Positions 1-8,294 are shown, counted from the first letter of the stretch. The stretch is DNA of 64,000 nt from an uncultured Eubacteriales bacterium (GCA_905207235.1 CAJLKN010000011.1:9536-73535), one strand, 5' to 3'. Program-made: numbers and translations. The notes: generated by a model not told the origin, from the sequence alone.

Positions 1-1517
1 TGCGCTTCGAGCGCGGTTACCTTTTCCTTCTGTCCCAGAGGATCCCAGTCGTCGTTGCCGCGGAGAAGGTTGTAAACATTGTATATAACCGTGCCGTCGG
101 TATCGGTAAGTTTGAACGCTTTGAGAGCTTCGGTACCCGTGAGGTCAACGCTCTTGTCGGCATCCTTGCCGCCGTTATCGAGTGCTATCGCCTTGCCGTT
201 GTGGGTAACGTTGGAGTAATAGCTGCGGTATGTATCGCTTAAAATATCCGACCAGCCTATCGTAACGGGAACGGTGTATTCGTCGGTGAACGAGCAGTCG
301 ATTACGGTGAAAGGACCTGCGCCCTTTGCAAGGTACTGCTCTACCTTATCCGTTACGTTGTAGTGCACGAGCTTCATCGTGCAGTCGAGAAGAGTTACGC
401 CGCTCGAACCGCCCCAAGGCTTGCCGCTGTAAAATTCGAAATCACAGCCGAGGTAAACGGCTTTGGACGAACCGTTGAGCGAGTCGTCGGTGCTCTCCAT
501 ATGGCAGTTGACGTAAAGCGCGCGCTCGCTGCTTATGAAGGGCATCATGTTGAGACGGCTTATAAATCTTACGTTTTCGGCATAGAGTTTGTCGCCGCTG
601 TAAGAGCCTATCTGACCCTGCGTAACGTTATTTGTTCTCTTTTCCCTGTTGAGTGAAGGGTCAAGAGGATATTCGAGATCGACGTTGCAGTAATCGCCGA
701 ACGTTATGTTCTTGAGCGTAAGTCCGTCGCCCGTGATGTTGAACATAGTCCAGTTGCCGCCGTCGAAGCCTTCGTTATGTCCATAGTTTGCCGCAATGAC
801 TACATTGCGCGCGTCGTCCGTAAGACCTATAATCTGAAGGTTTTCGCACGACTTTACTATTCCGTATGCTTCCGAAGTGGAAGGCGAGTCGGGATTGTGT
901 ATCCAGTAAACGTAAGGTGCCACGTACATGACCATGGGGTCTTCTTCCGTGCCGTCCACGAGGTGGTCCATGGCCTGCTTGAAGGAGTTGTAAACGTTTG
1001 CATAGCCCTCAATCTCTTCGTCGGACAGTCTTCCGTCGACATATATAGCCTTTTCGCCTATTTCTACGGTCTTTTCTTCGCCTTCATATCCGTAGGTAAA
1101 CGACATGCCGTCCTTTGCGAGCGTTACGGGGAACTGCTCAACGACTTCCTCGATGGGCTCGGGTTCTTTTTCAGTAAACTTTGCGTAAAGGGTCATGTCT
1201 CCCTTTATCTGCGTGTTGAAGTTGAACAACGTCGTTCTGGCGCTGTCCGTGTACCAGCCGTTAAAATCGAAATCTGTCTTTTCGGGAGACCAGTCAAACG
1301 CAAGATCCCCTTCCTTTACCGTCTGCTCTCTCAATTTGGTCGTGTTATCCTCACCGAGGAACGTAACGGTGTAGTAATTTTCCATGACGACAGGCTGTTC
1401 TTCGCCTCCCTGCGTATTGTCCGCGGGCGGTGCGCACGAAGCCAGAACCGTCATGCCGAAAATGCCTGCGAGCATAACGCTCAGCAATTTCAGCTTTTTA
1501 GTCTTTGATCCTCTCAT
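1..1517 (-). CDS. Surface lipoprotein with InlB-type repeat and pectinesterase-like beta-helix (C-terminus outside window)
   Basis: The frame is open from an ATG at 1517 (AGGAG about eight bases upstream) to the window edge, giving about 505 codons with no stop, so the C-terminus is missing. A basic N-terminus and hydrophobic segment end in lipobox LASC (Cys28), so a lipid-anchored surface protein is predicted. Residues about 48-105 form an InlB/Listeria-Bacteroides-type repeat (VTFLGEDNTT, NGWYTDSART, LYAKF). The rest, with VVIAANYGHNEGF, MFNITGDGLTLKNITFGDY and repeated short hydrophobic strands, resembles the right-handed beta-helix of pectinesterase-like proteins. Catalytic residues cannot be assigned. 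A role in binding or cutting plant polysaccharide is inference from the fold and from the sugar-use genes downstream. Confidence 0.75.
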   Translation of the reverse strand, partial: MRGSKTKKLKLLSVMLAGIFGMTVLASCAPPADNTQGGEEQPVVMENYYTVTFLGEDNTTKLREQTVKEGDLAFDWSPEKTDFDFNGWYTDSARTTLFNFNTQIKGDMTLYAKFTEKEPEPIEEVVEQFPVTLAKDGMSFTYGYEGEEKTVEIGEKAIYVDGRLSDEEIEGYANVYNSFKQAMDHLVDGTEEDPMVMYVAPYVYWIHNPDSPSTSEAYGIVKSCENLQIIGLTDDARNVVIAANYGHNEGFDGGNWTMFNITGDGLTLKNITFGDYCNVDLEYPLDPSLNREKRTNNVTQGQIGSYSGDKLYAENVRFISRLNMMPFISSERALYVNCHMESTDDSLNGSSKAVYLGCDFEFYSGKPWGGSSGVTLLDCTMKLVHYNVTDKVEQYLAKGAGPFTVIDCSFTDEYTVPVTIGWSDILSDTYRSYYSNVTHNGKAIALDNGGKDADKSVDLTGTEALKAFKLTDTDGTVIYNVYNLLRGNDDWDPLGQKEKVTALEA

Positions 1518-1605
1518 CTTTTCGCTCCTATCATGAATTTTAAGGCGATGCGACAAGCCGCCTTATTGCCGCTCAACGACCTCCGCATTTTCACCTCTTA
1601 ATCAC

Positions 1606-1633
1606 ATAATAACAGCCATAAAAACGTTGTCAA
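1606..1633 (-). promoter_or_regulatory. Sigma-A-type promoter for the beta-helix lipoprotein
   Basis: On the minus strand TTGACA (1628-1633) is followed after 16 bases by TATTAT (1606-1611), about 90 bases upstream of the ATG at 1517. Confidence 0.6.
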
Positions 1634-1808
1634 TAGGGTAAATCAAAATATTTTCACAGTTTTTCACGCAAAAAGTCAGCCAAAACCACCTGCTGGCTTT
1701 TATAAACAAAATCGTATGGCGTAATTTGGCAATCATTGTTTAAATTATCAAAAACGCCTGAAATCAATAAAGGACCGCCGTAGCTTTTTATTGAATTTTT
1801 CCGTAAAT

Positions 1809-1842
1809 AAAAAAGCTCCCGCGCGCAGAACTTGCGCGCGGG
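1809..1842 (-). terminator. Intrinsic terminator after agrBD
   Basis: The arms CCCGCGCGCA and TGCGCGCGGG form a 10-bp stem with a five-base loop; on the minus strand it is followed by GAGC and T6. Confidence 0.7.
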
Positions 1843-2068
1843 GCCCACAAAGGCAGTCTGTTCGTAGCAGGGATGGTGCACTGAACGAAGTTTACTTCCT
1901 CAATGGTCTATTGAATTGCAGACGGCGCGGCAAATTAAAGCGCCGTCAAAATAAGGAGCGAACATTGACCGCGGCACGGACCGCACGCGTCAAAGATGAT
2001 ATCGCGTTAAAACAGACTCAGGATAAGACAGAGCTTGGCGCGTCGCATACGGCACTATGCGCCGCGCC
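1809..2068 (-). ncRNA. Structured, terminator-ended RNA region downstream of agrD (candidate agr-linked RNA or long 3' UTR)
   Basis: No convincing reading frame lies between agrD and the lipoprotein gene (1518-2078), but the minus strand can form a run of hairpins. They are 2037-2068 (two 6-bp helices around one mismatch), 1965-1993 (TTGAC/GTCAA with inner GC pairs), 1921-1947 (8 bp GACGGCGC/GCGCCGTC) and a final GC-rich stem at 1818-1842 followed by U6 at 1809-1814, which reads as an intrinsic terminator. It may simply be the agrBD 3' UTR. No Rfam family was recognised by eye. Confidence 0.35.
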
Positions 2069-2078
2069 TCAGACAAAA

Positions 2079-2234
2079 TTATTTGTCTTCCTTTTCAGCC
2101 TGCTGTCTTAAAAGTTCTGCAGGAACTTTGGGCTGGTTGAACCATACACCGCATCTGCCTACGGAACGTTCGCCCGCAGAACGAGCGATTTTTACGATAA
2201 GGCTCTGTTTTTTGTCGTTGTTTTGCATTTTCAT
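2079..2234 (-). CDS. agrD: AgrD-type cyclic autoinducer peptide precursor
   Basis: A 51-residue precursor. The ATG at 2234 is chosen because GGAGG sits seven bases upstream; an earlier in-frame start lacks such a site. Layout is typical of AgrD: an N-terminal amphipathic segment (SLIVKIARSAGERSVGR), a core with one cysteine (CGVWF, residues 28-32) and the conserved charged tail NQPKVPAELL. By analogy with staphylococcal AgrD, AgrB would cleave after Phe32 and form a Cys28-Phe32 five-residue thiolactone; exact N-terminal trimming is unknown. It lies about 150 bases downstream of agrB in the same direction. The PKVP motif and the neighbouring agrB make the call secure; the ring sequence is inference. 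Confidence 0.85.
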   Translation of the reverse strand: MKMQNNDKKQSLIVKIARSAGERSVGRCGVWFNQPKVPAELLRQQAEKEDK

Positions 2235-2390
2235 GTCAATACCTCCGCAAAAAAATTTGTAGCACAATAATAATACAAATTTGTCGTTTAAGGGGGAATA
2301 CAGCCTGACATGCGCTTTTTGCGGCTTTAAATGCAGACGCGAAAGTTATATATGATTTATTTGACTTTTTATGCTTTTGACATAGAAAAA

Positions 2391-2993
2391 TCAATTTTTA
2401 TCCGAGCTCGCGGAGGGCGCGCCGTAAACAATCTTGCCTGCCAGCATGGTTATGCATACGCTCGCGAGCGGATAAGCCATGGAAAAAGCCGCTCCGCAGC
2501 AGGGCAAAAGATAAAGGCATAATACGCTGAGCATGGTTACCGCGCCCGCCCCTACCGTGGCGAATGCGTTGAGGCTTTTCGCCCTGGCCTCGGACACGGG
2601 GTTGTCGGGATGAACGACGGGCGCAAAGAGCATTGCGGGAAAAATGACGACGAAAGAGCATGCAATCGCCGCTATATCGAGCGCGTGCGGCGGCACGAAA
2701 TAAAGCATTACGACGAATACCGCATAGAAAAACATGAGCAGCGACATACAGCCCAGATGGCTCTTTGCGTGGTACCCGCCCATGCACCTGCGCGCCGCTA
2801 TGAACACGACGGAAAATATCGCCGTCTGATAATAAAGGCGGAATATCAGCGCCGCGGCGAGCAGCAGAACAAAGTTGAATACCGTGGAAAGAAGCATTTC
2901 GAAGCAGTAAACATAAACTTCGAATTCTTTCTCTTCAATTTTTTTCCGCGCAATAAAAAAACGCGTTATCTTTTCGGCCAGCAGTTTAAACAT
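2391..2993 (-). CDS. agrB: AgrB-type membrane peptidase/cyclase
   Basis: A 200-residue polytopic membrane protein of the accessory gene regulator B family. It processes AgrD into a cyclic thiolactone at the cytoplasmic membrane. The motif RRCMGGYHAKSHLGC (about residues 68-82) carries the conserved GGYHA histidine and the cysteine seven residues later that form the peptidase site. Several hydrophobic segments follow. No strong Shine-Dalgarno is visible; instead the start codon lies in the loop of an 11-bp inverted repeat (2963-3013). It lies 104 bases downstream of agrC and upstream of agrD, so the two-component pair precedes the signal genes, unlike the staphylococcal order B-D-C-A. Confidence 0.9.
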   Translation of the reverse strand: MFKLLAEKITRFFIARKKIEEKEFEVYVYCFEMLLSTVFNFVLLLAAALIFRLYYQTAIFSVVFIAARRCMGGYHAKSHLGCMSLLMFFYAVFVVMLYFVPPHALDIAAIACSFVVIFPAMLFAPVVHPDNPVSEARAKSLNAFATVGAGAVTMLSVLCLYLLPCCGAAFSMAYPLASVCITMLAGKIVYGAPSASSDKN

Positions 2994-3013
2994 AACTGAC
3001 TGAAAGATAACGC
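2963..3013 (-). promoter_or_regulatory. Inverted repeat enclosing the agrB start codon
   Basis: In the minus-strand RNA, GCGUUAUCUUU (3003-3013) can pair perfectly with AAAGAUAACGC (2963-2973). Inside, CAGUU and AACUG can form a second stem whose loop holds the agrB AUG (2991-2993). No T-run follows, so this is not a normal terminator. Control of agrB translation is inference. Confidence 0.45.
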
Positions 3014-3097
3014 ATTAAGGTTTAATTTTCAAGTATCGGGGCGCAACGCACGCTTTTTACAGCCTGAAAGGCAATTAAAACGCGCACGGCTACACTT

Positions 3098-4390
3098 TTA
3101 AGCCCGACTGCCGACGAGCAGAACGCTCGCTTCGAACACATTGTTTTCGGAGGAAATTTCCAGCGTGCCGCCATATTTTTCAGCAATCGCGCGCACCTTT
3201 CTGAGCCCGAAGCCGTGCCCGAATTTATTCTCCTTGCTCGTTTCGCCCTCTTTGGGAACGGTGCCTTCATAGGGGTTGGACATTTCAATCGCCAGAAGAT
3301 TTCCGCGCTGTTTGAAGTCAAGATTTATATACCTGCCCGAGGAAAGTTTGGAGCACGCTTCGCAGGCGTTGTCCAGAAGATTGCCTATCAGCACGCACAA
3401 ATCAAGGCGGTCTATGTCGTCAAATCCCGCTATATAGCAAGTGCAGGAAAATTTTATATCCTTTTCCCTGAACAGCGCCGACTTTGAATTTATGAGCGCA
3501 TCGACGGACGCGTCGCCCGTATAAACTATGCTCTGCATGGCGTTTACCGTGCGGCATATGCCGTCTATCCTCGCAGCCGCCTGCTCGTTGTCGGCTGATA
3601 TGAGCTGGCGTATCGCAAACAGAGCATTTTTAAGGTCGTGCATTTCGCGCGCAGAAGCCGTCTGCTTTTCTATCACCGAAGCGGAGTACGCCGCCTCCAT
3701 CTGAAGCTGCATTTTTTCCATCTCCAGGCGGCTCTGCTTTATGTTCTGCTTTGCATACTTTTCGAAAAGATAAAAAACATAAATATTCGAAACCGCCAGA
3801 AGGAGGCTCGCCACCGCGCCCGCCACGGCAAACACGGGGTCGGTGCTCGTGCCGAAACAACCTATCAGCACAATGCCCACCGCAACCGTAACCAGAGGGA
3901 AAAGCGCAAAAAGCGCCGCCTGCCTTGCGGAAATTCTTATATCGGCGAACCTGAAACGGTGCTGAAAGACCTTTACGCCGAACAGTGCGAGCGATTTGGA
4001 GGCGAACACGCCCACCGTGTAATAGATGAGGCTGTCGCGTATGCCCGCAACCGTCATCGAGAAAATCGCCGAGAGAAGAAACCCGACGATGAGTTCGCAC
4101 AGGTTAATTAAAAGGAAGAAAACGACCACTCCCACGCAGCGCGCCTTTGCATCCACGTCGTAGAGGAATGAAAGGAATACTATAAAGACGAACAGGCAGA
4201 CGAGCTTTACCCACGAGTCCGATATGTAATAATATATTACCGCGATGAGGGCGACGAAAGCCGCATAACAGGCGAGGCGCAACCACACCGAAAACCGCTT
4301 GGCTTTTGCAAGCGCGCCGAAAAACACGCTTATGATGTACGCTTCAAAAATTACGCTGCAGACGTCCGCCGCAAAAAACATTTCTTTCAT
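3098..4390 (-). CDS. agrC: AgrC-type sensor histidine kinase
   Basis: A 430-residue receptor kinase predicted to sense the AgrD-derived peptide. The first ~200 residues are strongly hydrophobic and should form about six membrane helices. A cytoplasmic linker follows, then a histidine box (REMHDLKNALFAIRQ, His near 250), an N box (LIGNLLDNACEA) and a G box (GHGFGLRKVRAIAEKYGG), the GHKL/HATPase_c_5 pattern of the AgrC family. It overlaps the upstream agrA by 4 bases, so the pair is translationally coupled. Paired with a LytTR regulator and adjacent to agrB and agrD, its role is well supported by context. Confidence 0.88.
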   Translation of the reverse strand: MKEMFFAADVCSVIFEAYIISVFFGALAKAKRFSVWLRLACYAAFVALIAVIYYYISDSWVKLVCLFVFIVFLSFLYDVDAKARCVGVVVFFLLINLCELIVGFLLSAIFSMTVAGIRDSLIYYTVGVFASKSLALFGVKVFQHRFRFADIRISARQAALFALFPLVTVAVGIVLIGCFGTSTDPVFAVAGAVASLLLAVSNIYVFYLFEKYAKQNIKQSRLEMEKMQLQMEAAYSASVIEKQTASAREMHDLKNALFAIRQLISADNEQAAARIDGICRTVNAMQSIVYTGDASVDALINSKSALFREKDIKFSCTCYIAGFDDIDRLDLCVLIGNLLDNACEACSKLSSGRYINLDFKQRGNLLAIEMSNPYEGTVPKEGETSKENKFGHGFGLRKVRAIAEKYGGTLEISSENNVFEASVLLVGSRA

Positions 4391-5127
4391 ATCAGTTTCC
4401 CCGCATTGTACCTGTTGAGTTCCGACATAAACTCATGCCTGTAACTCCGACTGACGGGAACTACCTTGTCGCCGCACGACAGCCGTATATTTTCCGCATC
4501 GACGGCGGCAACGTACTTTAAATTTACCAAAAAACTCTTGTGGCTCTTTACAAAGCCGAAGCCGGAAAGCCTCTTTTCGTACGAGGATATGTTGCCGTAA
4601 TGCGACAATTCGCCGTCGCGGGTAACAATTTTTACCTGCTTGCGATAGACTTCGATAAAAATGATGTCCCCCACCGCTATATGCCTTACTTCGCCTTCGG
4701 TTTTTACTTCCAGCTTATAGTGATTGCGGCGATAGAGCTGAACGGCTCTTTTTATGTCCTTTGCAAAATCTTCTTCGTTTATCGGCTTGCGAAGAAACTG
4801 AAACGAACCCAGACGGAATATTTCGGTTATATAGCTGGTATGACCGGTAACAAAAAAGACTATGCTGCCGTGCCGCATTTTTCTAAGCTGCCTTATAGTT
4901 TCGATGCCGTTGAGCTGTGCCAGCTCTATGTCCATAAAAATTATATCGGCGGGGTGAGTTTCAGCCGCATGCAGAAACTCTTCGCCGCTGCGGTAACATG
5001 CGACGTCGCAGGCGAAATTTTCAGGAAAATATTTTTCAAGAAGCGAACAGACGTTATCTATACAAACCTGCTCGTCATCGCAAACCGCAACGCGTATTAC
5101 CGATTTATCATCTGTGCAATCATTCAT
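4387..5127 (-). CDS. agrA: AgrA-type LytTR response regulator
   Basis: A two-domain regulator of about 246 residues. The receiver domain has the acidic pair in VAVCDDEQ, the phospho-acceptor in IIFMDIELAQLNG and a lysine in LRKPINEEDF. A C-terminal LytTR DNA-binding domain follows (GDIIFIEVYRKQVKIV to FVKSHKSFLVNL and VVPVSRSYRHEF). An upstream in-frame GTG at 5145 exists, but the -10 box at 5148-5153 predicts transcription from about 5141, so the ATG at 5127 is preferred although its ribosome binding site is weak. It is the first gene of the agr unit and would activate target promoters after phosphorylation by AgrC. Confidence 0.85.
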   Translation of the reverse strand: MNDCTDDKSVIRVAVCDDEQVCIDNVCSLLEKYFPENFACDVACYRSGEEFLHAAETHPADIIFMDIELAQLNGIETIRQLRKMRHGSIVFFVTGHTSYITEIFRLGSFQFLRKPINEEDFAKDIKRAVQLYRRNHYKLEVKTEGEVRHIAVGDIIFIEVYRKQVKIVTRDGELSHYGNISSYEKRLSGFGFVKSHKSFLVNLKYVAAVDAENIRLSCGDKVVPVSRSYRHEFMSELNRYNAGKLI

Positions 5128-5147
5128 CTTTAATACCCGACGCACAG

Positions 5148-5176
5148 ATTATATCAACAAAACGCGAATTTTGCAA
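5148..5176 (-). promoter_or_regulatory. Promoter of the agrA-agrC-agrB-agrD unit
   Basis: On the minus strand TTGCAA (5171-5176), a 17-base spacer and TATAAT (5148-5153) give a good sigma-A match with a very short leader before the agrA ATG. No clear pair of LytTR direct repeats was seen. Confidence 0.6.
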
Positions 5177-5526
5177 ATATATAAGACTTTTTGACGCCAA
5201 AAGAACAAAAAAATCTTAAATTAAATGTAAATAAGCCTTCAAAAATTTAAAAAAATGTCAAATTTGGAGTTTTTTTATTTCTATCGTTTCTCAAAAAATA
5301 CCGTTCGCGGCGGCAACTCGCCTACACAAATCTTACCCCAAAAAATCGCAACACTTCCGTTGCCGAAGATTACCAAACCAAAATAATTATTTACAACCTA
5401 CAATTCGTAATAATTAAAAACAGGCTGCGCCATTATTTTGGGCACAACCTGTTTGTTCTTAACTTTGTTACTCCGTGTTATAAATCTGAATAATTATACG
5501 CAGTAAAAATTTACAAAAGCGCAGTG
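5177..5526. other. AT-rich intergenic region between agrA and a small membrane protein gene
   Basis: No convincing reading frame is seen. The only clear element is the hairpin at 5419-5453. Confidence 0.5.
5419..5453 (-). terminator. Intrinsic terminator after the small membrane protein gene
   Basis: In the minus-strand RNA AACAGGUUGUGCC pairs with GGCGCAGCCUGUU (13 pairs, three of them G-U) around a nine-base loop, followed by TTTAATT. Confidence 0.6.
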
Positions 5527-5754
5527 TTATTGATTAATGTTTTCTTCTTTTGGTTTTTCGTTTCCCTCAGTCTGCTTTTTACTCGCCATGAGGACATCAA
5601 CGTATTCATCGTAACCGGAAAATTTCTCCAAATTAGCAACTACTACCATTTTATAAGCTATATGTATTTTTAACATATAATATGTAATTAATGCCAGAAC
5701 GCCACCTATAAGTATCCATATCATAAATACGCCGAACCAGCTTTCGAGTTGCAT
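5527..5754 (-). CDS. Small single-pass membrane protein, unknown function
   Basis: A 75-residue protein with one N-terminal hydrophobic segment (VFMIWILIGGVLALITYYML) and a charged, Glu/Lys-rich tail (SKKQTEGNEKPKEENINQ), so an N-terminally anchored protein with a soluble tail is predicted. No family is recognised and the ribosome binding site is weak. A terminator 74 bases downstream on the same strand supports a real transcription unit. It stands head-to-head with a damaged XRE regulator gene. Function is not assigned. Confidence 0.5.
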   Translation of the reverse strand: MQLESWFGVFMIWILIGGVLALITYYMLKIHIAYKMVVVANLEKFSGYDEYVDVLMASKKQTEGNEKPKEENINQ

Positions 5755-5781
5755 AACGCCATAAAATGTAAAATAAATATT

Positions 5782-5990
5782 ATGAAAGGCTTAGGTGAAA
5801 CTTAAAATCACTGAGAAAAATGAATAACATAAGTCAGAAAGAGTTTGCCGTCAGACTGAACACAACGCAGCAACGGGTAAGCGAGTGGGAATGTAACAAA
5901 GTCGAACCATCATTGTTTAATATTATTAAAATTTTAAAATTGTACAACATTACATTTGAAGAACTCATTGACGGCATAAAATTAAATTAG
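5782..5990 (+). pseudogene. XRE-family (Cro/C1) regulator with a frameshift near its start
   Basis: The open part from an ATG at 5820 encodes 56 residues with a helix-turn-helix (SQKEFAVRLNTTQQRVSEWE then PSLFNIIKILKLYNITFEEL), which lacks the first helix of the fold. The missing helix is visible just upstream in another frame: ATG at 5782 reads MKGLGET, then stop. One extra T near 5801-5803 would join it as MKGLGET-LKSLRKMNNISQKEF, a standard XRE start. The gene therefore looks frameshifted, unless the internal ATG is used. A terminator follows directly. A consensus base error cannot be excluded. Confidence 0.55.
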
Positions 5991-5999
5991 ATGGCAGGA

Positions 6000-6031
6000 A
6001 AAAAGAGAAAGGGCAATTCCTTTCTCTTTTT
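6000..6031 (+). terminator. Intrinsic terminator after the XRE gene
   Basis: A 13-bp stem (6000-6012 with 6019-6031) and six-base loop ends in T5; the A-run on the other arm would let it also work on the minus strand. From 6032 to 6282 nothing further was recognised. Confidence 0.65.
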
Positions 6032-6282
6032 GTCGCCTTAGCCAGATACTTTTCGGCTATTATATATTTCTCACCAATGACAAACAAATGATAATGAACA
6101 TAAATCCGCCAATGCGGTGGAGTAAGATTTGTATTTTAAAAAAATATTTGAATTTATACAGTTCCCCGCCGTTTTGCGCAAACGCGTTGTAAAGGCGATA
6201 TAAAATGTTCGGCATAGTTTCAAATTTTTATCAGGCGTTCCCCGCATATGGTTTTATTTAAAAACTTACATTGCGGCAAAAC

Positions 6283-6318
6283 AAAAGCCGACCGGGCAAC
6301 ACAGCCCGGTCGGCTTTT
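6283..6318 (-). terminator. Terminator of the glucuronide-utilisation operon
   Basis: A perfect 15-bp stem (6283-6297 with 6304-6318) around AACACA lies just after the uxuB stop on the minus strand and has U-rich ends in both directions. Confidence 0.8.
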
Positions 6319-6376
6319 TGTCAAATGAATTTCAGAAAATTATTATGTTAAAAGCATTGTTGACTTATGTGAGTAT

Positions 6377-7225
6377 TTATACGCCCGAATAAGCGTTAAA
6401 GCCGCCGTCTATGGGAAGGACAACGCCGTTGACGAAAGACGAAGCCTCTTCGCTTGCGAGGAATATTACCGCGCCGATGAGCTCTTCCGCCTTGCCGAAG
6501 CGGTCCATGGGAGTGTTGCGCAAAATCTTTTCAGTGCGCGCCGTAGGCGTGCCGTCGTCGTTGAACAACAATTTTTCGTTCTGCTTGGTTACAAAAAAGC
6601 CTGGAGCGATTGCGTTGCAACGTATGCCGACCTTGGAAAAATGGACGGCGAGCCACTGAGTAAAGTTGGAAATAGCCGCTTTCGCGCCGCTGTAAGCAGG
6701 TATTTTTGTGAGGGGAGTGAATGCGTTCATGGACGATATATTGATTATCGAGCAGCCGCTTTTGCCTATCATATCCTTTGCAAATTCCTGCGTGGGAAGA
6801 AGCGAACCCATATAGTTGAGATTGAAAACAAATTCAATGCCTTCGGGATCGAGGTCGAAGAAGGTTTTCATCTTGCCCACATCTTCTGGATTGAAAAATT
6901 CGTTGTCGGTGTTTGCTTTAGGATTGTTGCCGCCCGCGCCGTTTATCAGAATATCGCACTTGCCGAAATCTTTTAAAATTTCTTCGTGCGCCTTGCTGAT
7001 AGATTGAGGTTCGAGGACGTTGCATGAATATGCCTTGGCAACAAGTCCCCTCGCCATGAAAGCATCCTCAAAAGATTTTGCTTTTTCGTACGTGCGGTCG
7101 AGAAGCGCAACTTTTGCACCGCATTCGCACAGCGCTTCCGAGAGCATGGAACAAAGAACTCCGCCTGCTCCCGTTACAACTATAACCTTATCCTTCAATG
7201 CGCCTTCAAACTGAGGTAATTTCAT
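6377..7225 (-). CDS. uxuB: SDR-type D-mannonate oxidoreductase (fructuronate reductase)
   Basis: A 282-residue short-chain dehydrogenase. The nucleotide-binding motif TGAGGVL is at residues 18-24, NGAGG near 95, the catalytic Ser at 164/165 (INISSMN), and Tyr178/Lys182 (YSGAK). This is the SDR-type D-mannonate oxidoreductase found next to uxuA in Firmicutes, interconverting D-fructuronate and D-mannonate with NAD(P)H. ATG at 7225 has AGGGAGA upstream. It is the last gene of the operon, 19 bases after uxuA, and is followed by a strong terminator. The assignment rests on SDR motifs plus the neighbouring mannonate dehydratase. Confidence 0.85.
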   Translation of the reverse strand: MKLPQFEGALKDKVIVVTGAGGVLCSMLSEALCECGAKVALLDRTYEKAKSFEDAFMARGLVAKAYSCNVLEPQSISKAHEEILKDFGKCDILINGAGGNNPKANTDNEFFNPEDVGKMKTFFDLDPEGIEFVFNLNYMGSLLPTQEFAKDMIGKSGCSIINISSMNAFTPLTKIPAYSGAKAAISNFTQWLAVHFSKVGIRCNAIAPGFFVTKQNEKLLFNDDGTPTARTEKILRNTPMDRFGKAEELIGAVIFLASEEASSFVNGVVLPIDGGFNAYSGV

Positions 7226-7244
7226 ATCTGTATCTCCCTGATAA

Positions 7245-8282
7245 TTATTTTTTCAAATCTTTTTGAACCGCTTCAAACAGTCCGCACAAATAACATGCGC
7301 CCATAGCCCTGTCGTAAAGTCCGTAGCCGGGCTTGGCATCCTCGCCCCATACGTTTCTTCCGTGATCCGGACGGACATATCCGTCGAAACCGTTTTCTTC
7401 GAGCGCTCTCACTATGCCGTACACATCCACGTTGCCGCAGGATGTCATATGACCGTTTTCGAAGAAATCGGTATCGGAAGTATATTTGAGCTGGCGAAGA
7501 TGAGCAAAATAAATGCGATTTGCATACTTTGACGCCATTTTTACGAGATCGTTGAACCTTCCCGCCCCGAGCGAACCCGTGCAGAATGTTATGCCGTTGT
7601 GTTTGTTGGGAACGGCTTTGAAAAGCCTGTCGTAATCTTCCTCTCTGCCTACAATTCTGGGCAGACCGAATATATCCCAGGGGGGATCGTCAGGATGCAC
7701 GGCAAGGTTGACGTCCGCCTCGTCGCAAGCGGGCATTACGGCATTGAGGAAATACACAAAATTTTCAAACAACTTTTCGTGCGTCATGCCCTCGTACTCT
7801 TTCAAAAGCCCGTTGAGTTCTTCGGAAGTATAGCTTTCATCCCAACCGGGCAGGCGGAGGTTGTGCTTGTCGAGTTTTGCAAAGTCCGCTTCGCTGTACG
7901 AAAGAGAGGTGGAACCGTCCTCGTGCCTGAAATAAAGGTTGGTGCGGAACCAATCGAACACGGGCATGAAATTATAGCAAATGCACTTTACTCCCGCTTT
8001 GCCGCAGTTGATTATGTTCTGCTTATAAGCCTCAATATATTTATCCCTCGTGGGTTTGCCGAGTTTTATATCCTCGTGCACGGGTACGGATTCTATAACT
8101 TCCATCCCGAGCCCCGCATCATTACACAGTTTTTTGAGATGTAAAAGTTTTTCAAGGCTCCATACCGCGCCGACAGGCTCGTCATATATCGCCGTAACGA
8201 CGCCCGTCATACCCTGAATTTGCTTGATGTAGTTTAAAGGTATGCAATCTTTTTCGCCATACCAGCGGAATGTCATTTTCAT
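7245..8282 (-). CDS. uxuA: Mannonate dehydratase
   Basis: A 345-residue TIM-barrel enzyme of the UxuA family, converting D-mannonate to 2-keto-3-deoxygluconate in hexuronate catabolism. Family signatures are MKMTFRWYG at the N-terminus, CYNFMPVFDWFRT, NLAVHPDDPPW, ITFCTGSLGA, FAHLRQLK and GYVRPDHGR; several of these His, Asp and Cys residues bind the divalent metal. Length matches the family. GAGGGTG precedes the start codon. With UxuB it forms the two central steps from fructuronate to KDG; glucuronate isomerase (UxaC) and KDG kinase are not in the window. Confidence 0.92.
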   Translation of the reverse strand: MKMTFRWYGEKDCIPLNYIKQIQGMTGVVTAIYDEPVGAVWSLEKLLHLKKLCNDAGLGMEVIESVPVHEDIKLGKPTRDKYIEAYKQNIINCGKAGVKCICYNFMPVFDWFRTNLYFRHEDGSTSLSYSEADFAKLDKHNLRLPGWDESYTSEELNGLLKEYEGMTHEKLFENFVYFLNAVMPACDEADVNLAVHPDDPPWDIFGLPRIVGREEDYDRLFKAVPNKHNGITFCTGSLGAGRFNDLVKMASKYANRIYFAHLRQLKYTSDTDFFENGHMTSCGNVDVYGIVRALEENGFDGYVRPDHGRNVWGEDAKPGYGLYDRAMGACYLCGLFEAVQKDLKK

Positions 8283-8294
8283 ATGCTTACACCC

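Noticed and set aside
777..1508. 243-residue plus-strand frame
   Set aside because: Opposite the lipoprotein gene, whose minus-strand frame has a signal peptide, lipobox and ribosome binding site.
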